DNA from: Ensifer sesbaniae
Lineage (GTDB): Bacteria > Pseudomonadota > Alphaproteobacteria > Rhizobiales > Rhizobiaceae
Length of the DNA: 64,000 nucleotides
Assembly: GCF_013283665.1 (NCBI RefSeq)
Contig: NZ_JABEKU010000002.1
Coordinates: forward strand, 2,198,060-2,262,059
Direction of reading: 5' to 3'
Shown: positions 7,616-14,844 of the stretch, in pieces
How the letters are laid out: each line of letters opens with the position of its first letter
Numbering within the stretch: position 1 is the stretch's first letter
Notes under the pieces: generated by a model
The model's database searches: none
Told to the model about the DNA's origin: nothing
Seen by the model: only the letters and a program-made list of their open reading frames with translations
Made by a program: the position numbers and the translations under genes

Positions 7616-8179
7616 ATGCTGAGTGACAACTCACACGATGGTTCACGTTCGGTTCCACTTGACGATGCTCGCGATGCTCAGCCCGAACGCTGGTACGTGG
7701 TGCAGACACATCAACACTGTGAGACCCTGGCTGAAAAGCATCTGACTTCACAAAACTTGCGGACCTACCTGCCGAAACGGCGCCGAACCGTTCGCCATGC
7801 GCGCAGCATAAAGACTGTGTGCGGCGCCTATTTCGATGGCTACCTTTTCGTCTCACTGGATATTCAACGGCAGAGATGGTCGCCGATCAATTCGACCGTC
7901 GGCGTGCGCAAGCTCGTGATGAGCGACCGCAAGCCGATACCGGTCCCTTACGGAATCGTCGAAGCCTTGATCTTGGCGACCGACGAAGCGGGCTTCCTTC
8001 ACCCCAAGGATATGTTCCAAGCGGGAAAAACAATTAAAGTAGAGAGCGGCCCCTTTGCAGATCAACTTGGCGTCCTTGACTACGTCGGGCGCTCAGGAGC
8101 AGTCCGCGTCTTGATGGATATTATGAATAGGGCCGTTCCAATTTATATAGACAGAGACAAGTGCTTGGTGATAAATTAA
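7616..8179 (+). CDS. NusG/RfaH-like transcription antiterminator
   Basis: A 187-residue protein. The N-terminal NGN domain (residues 25-125) begins with the characteristic RWYVVQTHQHCETLAEKHL and contains CGAYFDGYLFVSLD. The C-terminus has a KOW-like segment (VESGPFADQLGVLDYV). Specialised NusG paralogues such as RfaH, LoaP and UpxY let polymerase read through long polysaccharide operons. Its location as the second gene of this EPS locus fits that role. The start has GGAGG-type purines upstream. The target leader element has not been identified. Confidence 0.85.
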   Translation: MLSDNSHDGSRSVPLDDARDAQPERWYVVQTHQHCETLAEKHLTSQNLRTYLPKRRRTVRHARSIKTVCGAYFDGYLFVSLDIQRQRWSPINSTVGVRKLVMSDRKPIPVPYGIVEALILATDEAGFLHPKDMFQAGKTIKVESGPFADQLGVLDYVGRSGAVRVLMDIMNRAVPIYIDRDKCLVIN

Positions 8180-8475
8180 CATCTTCTTAATTAGTGCTTT
8201 TGTTGAGTTTGTTGCTTTAGTTCTAGGTTTTTTGCGCGAACGATGAGCCAGATCGACTCACCCTCGCTGCGGCAGCCTGCGATGAATCGGCCAAGCCTGC
8301 GCTGCGTCGAAAGACTGGCAACGGCACATCACTGGATTTCACGGATGACGCTCCCGACAATCGATTGTGAAGAGCTCCCTCTGCCACTGGCCATGAGGAC
8401 GGGCCTGTCTCATCATAGCCTCTCGAAGAGGCCCACGGAGCAAAAGAGCGGCAGTGAACTGTACTGGCAGATCCC
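8180..8475. other. Spacer between NusG-like gene and NTase/kinase gene
   Basis: A T-rich stretch at 8180-8235, then GC-rich sequence. A 78-codon frame (8243-8479) overlaps the next ATG as ATGA but lacks a ribosome site, and its composition is not convincing. This is a candidate place for an antiterminator recruitment signal; none was recognised. Confidence 0.3.
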
Positions 8476-10095
8476 ATGAAGTCGCGGCCCATGTCGACTT
8501 GGCAAGAAAACGTCGTGACCAAGGAGGCCTCGACTTCGCAGGCGAGCGGTCTCGACCAGGCAGCGACGTTACGGAGCGGCCCAACCAGATGCCTCCCCTC
8601 ACCTCCAGTTCCACCGTTGGCGATCGCGGCGGAACTGTTTGCGGCGCTGGATGCGGCCGATATCCACTATGGCATCGTCCAGGATCCGGGAAGCCTGCCG
8701 CAGGCCCTCGCCGGCCGTGACGACATCGACATGCTGCTCGATAAGCGGGACTACATGGCCTTTTGCGCGATCATGGCTCGGCTCCACGGCCGTCGCAGCG
8801 TCAGCCTCTCCTGCTACGACAATGTGTGTGACGGCAGAGAAGATTGGTTCGTTCCTGACTTCTCACGCAGCGCCTATCTACACATCGATCTTCATGTCGG
8901 CATCCGCGTCGGCTGGGAGTTCCGCAAGCGTTATCTGGCGTTCGACTATGCGGCCGTCGCGCAGTGGGAGCGCCTGTCGGTCGAGGGAGTAACCATCCCG
9001 GTCGCCTCTCTCGAGGACGAGATTCGGTTGACGATTGGTCGTTTCGCGTTTCGTCTTTGGGGATGGCCGTGGACACGATGGGTGGTCTTGCCTGGGGACT
9101 GGGAGGACCACCTTGCGCAACTGCCCTTTCGATCCGGCGAAGCAGGTGAACGTGTCATCGAATGCGCCGGTGGCGGCAGCGGCACTATAAGTTGCAGGAT
9201 TCGGCCGAACGAAGGCGGCATCGAGGTCTGTCGCGCTGATCTCGCGCGGCTCAGGCACGCGATCCGTCATCGGTGCGGCTATTCCCGCGGCAGCGGTCTG
9301 GCGGATGCGACGGTCCACTACATCCGCAAGGCCTCCTATCTTTCGTTGAGGGTCCTGGGGAGACTGTGGCCAGGCAGCGTTCCGGCAAAGAGGCGTGCCT
9401 CTACGGGCGGGCTCGTGGTCGCACTCGTCGCGCCGGATGGCCTTGGCAAGAGCACGCAGACCGATCTGCTGACACGCATCTTCGCCTGGAAGCTCGGTTG
9501 CGCGCAGGTTTATGTCGGCACTGGAGAAGGCGATGGATGGTGGTTCCGCAAGGCATTGCAAAATCTGCTTTCCCCCCGCAGGCACCAATTCAAGGCGGTG
9601 ATCCAGCGTGACCGCAAGGAACCGCGCGGCGGGGCGATAGGCAAGGTGCTCGCAGCCGGGCTGGCTTTGTGGGCCGTGCTGATTGCGATCGAGAGATACG
9701 GGGTCGTCAAGCGTGCGCATCGATGGGCGACACGCGGCCTGATCGTCGTGTGCGATCGGTGGCCGCAGACGCTTCGCAAGGGGTACCTGGACGGACCGAT
9801 GATCCAGTCCGACCTGCCTGCCGTTCCCGGCCTTGCGGCGCTTGCCCGCTTCGAAGAGCGGCTTTATCACAAGATGAGCGAATGCAAGCCAGACCTTATC
9901 CTTCACCTCGTATCGGATTTCTCCGTCTCGCAGAGCAGAAAGCCGGGAGAGATCAGCAAGGAAGGGTTTGAGGCGCGGATGTCGTTGATGACCGAGCTTC
10001 GAGCACTCGACAAAGACATCAGGGTCGTCGACGCAAGCGGCAATACCGAAACCATCACCCGGGTTCTTTTCAAGCAAATCTGGCTTTCCCTGTAA
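8476..10095 (+). CDS. Nucleotidyltransferase-like / thymidylate-kinase-like fusion
   Basis: A 539-residue protein with two parts. Residues about 50-200 resemble a nucleotidyltransferase fold with the DIDMLL motif after an IHYGIVQDPG strand. Residues about 315-535 are a P-loop kinase domain of thymidylate-kinase type, with Walker A APDGLGKST and a later CDRWP motif like the DRY/DR(Y/W) motif of TMP kinases. Similar combinations occur in polysaccharide loci, but the substrate is unknown. The start is uncertain: ATG 8476 has no strong ribosome site. It is probably cytoplasmic, with one hydrophobic stretch (VLAAGLALWAVLIAI). I infer a role in phosphorylating or modifying a glycan precursor. Confidence 0.72.
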   Translation: MKSRPMSTWQENVVTKEASTSQASGLDQAATLRSGPTRCLPSPPVPPLAIAAELFAALDAADIHYGIVQDPGSLPQALAGRDDIDMLLDKRDYMAFCAIMARLHGRRSVSLSCYDNVCDGREDWFVPDFSRSAYLHIDLHVGIRVGWEFRKRYLAFDYAAVAQWERLSVEGVTIPVASLEDEIRLTIGRFAFRLWGWPWTRWVVLPGDWEDHLAQLPFRSGEAGERVIECAGGGSGTISCRIRPNEGGIEVCRADLARLRHAIRHRCGYSRGSGLADATVHYIRKASYLSLRVLGRLWPGSVPAKRRASTGGLVVALVAPDGLGKSTQTDLLTRIFAWKLGCAQVYVGTGEGDGWWFRKALQNLLSPRRHQFKAVIQRDRKEPRGGAIGKVLAAGLALWAVLIAIERYGVVKRAHRWATRGLIVVCDRWPQTLRKGYLDGPMIQSDLPAVPGLAALARFEERLYHKMSECKPDLILHLVSDFSVSQSRKPGEISKEGFEARMSLMTELRALDKDIRVVDASGNTETITRVLFKQIWLSL

Positions 10096-10273
10096 GAGGC
10101 GACGCCTTCTCCCAAATCCCGGCAGGTCACACGCGCGACGTTCCGGCGCGGCCTTCTGCTTGTTCCCTAGAATCGTCGCCGACAAGGCGTGCGCGCCCCG
10201 AAACGCCGTCGTTTCGCAGCCAAGCCCCTCAACGAACTACCAGCAGTCATCAGCCTCGCGGAGATACACGCAG

Positions 10274-11467
10274 ATGAAGATCGTTCATGTGTTGACTCGC
10301 CTACATCGCGCGGGTTCGGAGGAAAATACGCTGGCCTGTTGCAACGCCCAGGTGAAGCACGGTCATGAGGTCCTGTTGGTTCACGGCAACGAATATGATG
10401 CCAGCCTGCGGGCCTCCGTCGCCAAGACCATGCGGGTCGTCAGCCTTGACGCGCTGGTTCATCCGATATCCCCCATCAACGACTTCGCGGCCCTGCGGCA
10501 ACTCAGCCGGCTTCTCCTCGAATGGCACCCCGACATCGTTCATACCCATCAAAGCAAGGCTGGCATTATCGGCCGGTTGGCGGCCAGGCAGGCCAATGTC
10601 CCGGGCATCATCCACGGCGTGCACATCCTACCTTTCGTGCACGTCGGCAATGCTCAGAAACTGACATTCCTTGCAGCCGAACGACTGACCGCACGGTTCA
10701 CACGCGCCTTCATCGACGTCAGCCAATCGATGCGCGATATCTGCGTTTCCCACCATATCGGCAGCCCCGCACAGCACTATGTCGTCCATTCGGGTTTCGA
10801 CCTTATGCGCTTTTCCCACGCCCATTGGCCGAGTGAGGCGCCGCGGCTTCTCGGCATTGCACCTGGCGAGCCCAAGCCGCCGGTCGTGTTGATGCTGGCG
10901 GCACTCGAACCGAGGAAGCGCCATGTCGAACTCATCGAAGCGTTTCCCAAGGTCATCGAGCGCGTTCCAGACGCGCGGTTGATCCTCGCCGGCGAAGGAC
11001 CGGCACGGCGGGATATCGAAGCCGCCATTGCCCGCTCCCCGGTGGGCGGCAGTATCCACCTGATCGGATATCATTCCGAGCCAGAACAACTGATCAGCCT
11101 GGCCGATGTCTGCGTGCTGACATCAATGCGAGAAGGACTGCCGCGCGTGGTCATGCAATACCTGGCCGGCGGCAGGCCCTGTGTTGTTTCGGAGCTGCCT
11201 GGGCTGGAGGAAGTCGTCAGGCACGGTGTCAACGGCATCGTCACCCCCGCCGATGACGTGAACGCTGCGGCGACGGCCATTGCCGATCTCCTCGAAAACA
11301 AGGCGCTTCGCGCCCGTTTGGCCGAAGGCGCAAGACACACCGACCTCACATCCTGGGGAGTTGATGCGATGTGCGACAGCGTCGAGACGGTCTACCAGTC
11401 CGTACTCGGGGCGCTGCCCCAAAACGACCTTTCAGGCGCGCGGGCTTATCAGTCGCAACTGCAATAG
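10274..11467 (+). CDS. GT4-family glycosyltransferase
   Basis: A 397-residue protein of the glycosyltransferase group 1 type (GT-B fold). The N-terminal acceptor half begins MKIVHVLTRLHRAGSE and contains IVHTHQSKAGIIGRLAA. The donor half contains MLAALEPRKRHVELIEAF, LILAGEGPAR and the TSMREGLPRVVMQYLAGG motif with the conserved EGxP and E-like region. The start is ATG 10274 with GGAGA nine bases upstream; the open frame to 10160 is not supported. It is the only clear GT4 enzyme of the locus, so the repeat unit may be short or other transferases may lie elsewhere. It probably acts in the cytoplasm on undecaprenyl-linked sugar. Confidence 0.9.
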   Translation: MKIVHVLTRLHRAGSEENTLACCNAQVKHGHEVLLVHGNEYDASLRASVAKTMRVVSLDALVHPISPINDFAALRQLSRLLLEWHPDIVHTHQSKAGIIGRLAARQANVPGIIHGVHILPFVHVGNAQKLTFLAAERLTARFTRAFIDVSQSMRDICVSHHIGSPAQHYVVHSGFDLMRFSHAHWPSEAPRLLGIAPGEPKPPVVLMLAALEPRKRHVELIEAFPKVIERVPDARLILAGEGPARRDIEAAIARSPVGGSIHLIGYHSEPEQLISLADVCVLTSMREGLPRVVMQYLAGGRPCVVSELPGLEEVVRHGVNGIVTPADDVNAAATAIADLLENKALRARLAEGARHTDLTSWGVDAMCDSVETVYQSVLGALPQNDLSGARAYQSQLQ

Positions 11468-11591
11468 CGATCACAGTGTCTGCAGATTTCCACACCTCGA
11501 TCAGGGCGGGCTCACCGCTACCAAGGTAGCCGCGTCTGTCCTTCTCTTTCAAAGGCAATAGGTCTGTCCCGTTTCTCCTGGGAGATATATC

Positions 11592-13001
11592 GTGACTCAA
11601 ATACCGGCCGAATCCTCACGTCCCTGGCACAAGGCGATTCCGCTCCCGATTGAGCAGATCAAGAATCGATTTGTGCTGCGCTGCCTGTTCTGCTCGCTGG
11701 CCATGCTCGGTGACCTCTGCGTGATCCTTGCAGCAGCCGTCACGACCAACCTGGTCAGCCTGCACATAACCGGCCGTGCGCACGGGCCAGAGCTCGCCTA
11801 TGTCGTCTTGCCGACCTACCTGGTCGCCGCCTGGAACCTGGGCGCCTACCATTTGCCGACGCTGCGTTCGCGCTTGGCATCTGTCAGAAGTTGCCTTGCC
11901 TCCCTGGCGACCGCGGCCAGCTTCTCGCTCTTCGCAGCGCTCGCCTTCAGCGTCATCGGCAGCTTCTCATCGCGACAAACGGCCTTCTTCCTTGGGCTCA
12001 CCGCCGTCGGCCTCACCGTCTTCCATTGGAGCGTGGCGGCCGGATTGCGCCGCCGGGAAGATCAAACGGAGACGAAAGTCATTCTTTTGGGCGACGACAG
12101 CGTCCGTTCAAATCGCCAGCGCAAAGTCGCAACGACCATTAACGTGAGAGCACGCGACTGGCGTCCGATGGAAATGGATCCGAACTTCCTCAATGACCTG
12201 TCGTTGGCGGTGGCGGACGCGGATCGGATCGTGTTGTCGTTCAGAGCCTTCAAGGAACAACAGAAATGGGCAAAGCTGCTCGGCGAACTCGGTTTCGAGA
12301 CCGAGTTGCTTGAACCCGGACTTGCTGGCCTGAAACCGTTGGCGCTCCGCTACCTCGATTCCACGCCAACGCTCGTTGTCTCGACGGGACCGCTGACATT
12401 ACACAAGCGCGCGCTCAAACGCGGCTTTGACCTGATGCTCGTGCTGCTCGCAGCGCCGATAATCGTGCCTCTAATCGCGGTACTCGCGGTTCTCGTACGC
12501 GCGGATTCGCCCGGGCCGGCGTTCTTTGTGCAGAAACGGATCGGCACCAACAACAGATATTTCAACTGCATCAAGTTCAGGACCATGCGCGTCGATCTGA
12601 CCGATGCGGCCGGCAACCACCTTACCGAGCGCAACGACCCTCGGATAACACGGCTTGGGCATTTCCTGCGCCATACCAGTCTCGATGAACTGCCCCAACT
12701 TTGGAACGTCTTCATGGGGCAAATGAGCCTTGTCGGTCCTCGGCCACACGCGCTGGGCGCATCGGCAGAGGGTGCGCTTTATTGGGAAGTGGTGCCGGAT
12801 TATTGGCATCGCCATTCGATGAAGCCTGGACTGACGGGCCTTGCCCAGATCCGCGGTTATCGAGGTCCGACCGAGAAGAAATGCGACATCGAAAGCCGCG
12901 TCGCCGCCGACATCGAATACATCCACACGTGGTCGCTCTGGCTGGATGTGAAGATCCTTTTCAGGACCTTGCGGGTCCTTGTGCACAGCAATGCATTCTG
13001 A
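11592..13001 (+). CDS. Undecaprenyl-phosphate sugar-1-phosphate transferase (initiating enzyme)
   Basis: A 469-residue polyisoprenyl-phosphate hexose-1-phosphate transferase. The N-terminal half carries four to five membrane segments (residues about 30-160), then a soluble linker. The C-terminal bacterial sugar transferase domain starts near residue 269 (KRGFDLMLVLLAAPIIVPL) and contains PAFFVQKRIG, IKFRTMR, LRHTSLDELPQLWNV and GPRPHA. It transfers the first sugar phosphate to the lipid carrier. The start codon is GTG with GGGAG upstream. It resembles ExoY/WbaP/GumD-type enzymes; the sugar is not predictable. Confidence 0.92.
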   Translation: MTQIPAESSRPWHKAIPLPIEQIKNRFVLRCLFCSLAMLGDLCVILAAAVTTNLVSLHITGRAHGPELAYVVLPTYLVAAWNLGAYHLPTLRSRLASVRSCLASLATAASFSLFAALAFSVIGSFSSRQTAFFLGLTAVGLTVFHWSVAAGLRRREDQTETKVILLGDDSVRSNRQRKVATTINVRARDWRPMEMDPNFLNDLSLAVADADRIVLSFRAFKEQQKWAKLLGELGFETELLEPGLAGLKPLALRYLDSTPTLVVSTGPLTLHKRALKRGFDLMLVLLAAPIIVPLIAVLAVLVRADSPGPAFFVQKRIGTNNRYFNCIKFRTMRVDLTDAAGNHLTERNDPRITRLGHFLRHTSLDELPQLWNVFMGQMSLVGPRPHALGASAEGALYWEVVPDYWHRHSMKPGLTGLAQIRGYRGPTEKKCDIESRVAADIEYIHTWSLWLDVKILFRTLRVLVHSNAF

Positions 13002-13049
13002 AGTGTCTCGAGTATCGTCACGTCCCAGGCGTTGACGAAGGAGAAGGCG

Positions 13050-14399
13050 ATGAAACCGTATGTCGATAGCTATGGCTCTTCACGGTTCGCCGGCGAATGC
13101 CGAGGCCCTGGAGACTTTCACGGCCCGATGCGCGTGGTCGATTGCGGCCGACTGCTGCTGCGAATTCTCGCGGTGGTGGCTGCCTTGCTGACCGCCAATC
13201 TCGCCCGTGCCGAGGGGTATGTGCTCGACACCGGCGATGTCGTGCGCGTCCTGGTCTTCGGTGAGGCGGCCTATCCTTTGGAGGTGGCGGTCGACGATCG
13301 CGGCTCGATCGCGCTTCCGCTTCTGGGTGACGTTCGCGCCCGTGGCCTGACGGCAGCCGCCCTCTCACAGAACATCCGACAAGCCTACCAGCAACGGAAA
13401 TTGATCCTCGACCCCTATGTCAAAGTCGAGATCGGACAATATCGTCCGTTTTTCATATCCGGCGCCGTCGCGCACCCCGGCTCCTATCCGTTCCAGCCGG
13501 GGATAACCGTCCGGCACGCATTGGCGCTTGCCGGCGGCTTCCGCCCAACCACAGCCGGAGAAACCGTGCCGGCATTACAGATCGCGGACCTGCGTAGCGA
13601 GCGGGCAAACTTGATGATCGAAGAATATCGACTGAAGGTTCGCCTTGCCCGGCTCAACGCCGAGAGCAAGCTGGCCGACAGCTTTGCTATTCCGACTGAT
13701 CCGCCAGCCGAACTTGGCCAGAGCCTGATTGACGAGATCATTGGAACCGAAAAGGCCCAGTTGAAGGCTCGGCTGGCCGCATACCGGGACGACGTATCTT
13801 ATCTTGAAGCCTCGCTGGCGCGCCTGAAGAAGGAAGCCGAGACGCTGGCCGGCGCCAAGGACGAACGACAGCAGACGTTGAAGAGCCAGCTCGAAGAGTT
13901 GGAAGCTGTGCGGACCCTGCGCCAGAAAGGTTTGATTACCAATACGAACGTGATGGCGCTGGAGCGCGCCCAGAACAACTATCGCCTCGACCTCGCCCAG
14001 TTCGAAATGCAGCAGACGCGGTTGCAGCAGGATCTGCTCAACATGGAAAGCGAGCTGCGCAAGAAGCATCAGGACCACGAATTCCAGTTGATTTCGGACA
14101 CGCAGGAGACACAGGTTCAACTGGCGAAGCTTGCAAGCCAGCTCAGATACCTGTCGGACAAACTGCTTTTCGTCTTCGAATATGGCGAGCATCGGACAAT
14201 CGAAGAACTGCAGGGATCGGTAAGGATCCTGATTTTCCGGCGCGGCCAGAAGACGGGCCAGGAAGTCGCCGCAGACGAAGACACCGACGTCAATGCAGGC
14301 GACGTCATCGAAGTCTCGGTCGTGGCGAACAAGGGCTTCTATTCGTCGGGAGCTTCGCGTCCGGACCCGGCGGCGGACATGGAAAAGAAAGCGTTCTGA
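13050..14399 (+). CDS. Polysaccharide export protein (ExoF/Wza-like)
   Basis: A 449-residue periplasmic/outer-membrane export protein. A signal segment (LLLRILAVVAALLTANLARA) ends near residue 56. The polysaccharide export domain follows (YVLDTGDVVRVLVFGE) with SLBB-type segments (FFISGAVAHPGSYPFQPGITV). Residues about 230-390 form a long coiled coil, as in ExoF rather than the shorter Wza. ATG 13050 has an excellent GGAGAAGG site; the upstream TTG is unlikely. It forms the export channel partner of the co-polymerase at 5362. The 3' end overlaps the opposite-strand small membrane gene by 61 bases. Confidence 0.88.
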   Translation: MKPYVDSYGSSRFAGECRGPGDFHGPMRVVDCGRLLLRILAVVAALLTANLARAEGYVLDTGDVVRVLVFGEAAYPLEVAVDDRGSIALPLLGDVRARGLTAAALSQNIRQAYQQRKLILDPYVKVEIGQYRPFFISGAVAHPGSYPFQPGITVRHALALAGGFRPTTAGETVPALQIADLRSERANLMIEEYRLKVRLARLNAESKLADSFAIPTDPPAELGQSLIDEIIGTEKAQLKARLAAYRDDVSYLEASLARLKKEAETLAGAKDERQQTLKSQLEELEAVRTLRQKGLITNTNVMALERAQNNYRLDLAQFEMQQTRLQQDLLNMESELRKKHQDHEFQLISDTQETQVQLAKLASQLRYLSDKLLFVFEYGEHRTIEELQGSVRILIFRRGQKTGQEVAADEDTDVNAGDVIEVSVVANKGFYSSGASRPDPAADMEKKAF

Positions 14400-14677
14400 C
14401 GGGAAGGCGAGCCGCCATCGATCATGTCGCGGGACGATACCTGCACCTTGCGACGCGATCGCAGCACCAGCAAGCCGGTTACGGACCCCAACTGAACCGT
14501 CATCACGGCGAGCAGGCTCAGTAAGATCACGGCGAATACACCATCGATGCCCCGGTGAAGCACCAGATAAACGGGCGTGATAAACAATACGACAATGGAC
14601 GACAGGAAAATCCAGACGACCCGCCCGAAGCATCCTCCGAGAAATCCGATCGTCAGAAGGGTCGCGAACTCAAACAC
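14339..14677 (-). CDS. Small three-helix membrane protein, possibly ExoX/SyrA-like
   Basis: A 112-residue protein starting with GTG preceded by GAGGGG. It has three hydrophobic segments (TLLTIGFLGGCFGRVVWIFL; SSIVVLFITPVYLVL; FAVILLSLLAVMTVQLG) and a basic tail. Its 3' end overlaps the end of the export gene, so it is antisense to the EPS transcript. The last membrane segment loosely resembles the LIQVGYFLAVL motif of ExoX/SyrA small EPS regulators, but the match is weak. If real, it would be a membrane modulator of EPS synthesis. Confidence 0.5.
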   Translation of the reverse strand: MFEFATLLTIGFLGGCFGRVVWIFLSSIVVLFITPVYLVLHRGIDGVFAVILLSLLAVMTVQLGSVTGLLVLRSRRKVQVSSRDMIDGGSPSRQNAFFSMSAAGSGREAPDE

Positions 14678-14844
14678 CTGATACCCCTCTCATGCTGCGC
14701 TCTTCGTCAGAGCGACAGTTGGAGTCACGTGTAAATATCGCAGTAACCATCAGCGAAAACAATGACAGTCGTGCAACAGTCCCACAAGTTTCGGATGCTC
14801 CGGCGTTGCTTTGCGGCCACTTCGGCGACCAGGATGCACTGAGT

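Noticed and set aside
8243-8479. 78-codon frame overlapping the next gene start by ATGA
   Set aside because: No ribosome site, no recognisable sequence, and composition unlike neighbouring genes; kept only as part of the spacer description.
8878-10185. 435-codon minus-strand frame
   Set aside because: Shadow of the nucleotidyltransferase/kinase fusion, which has clear motifs on the plus strand.
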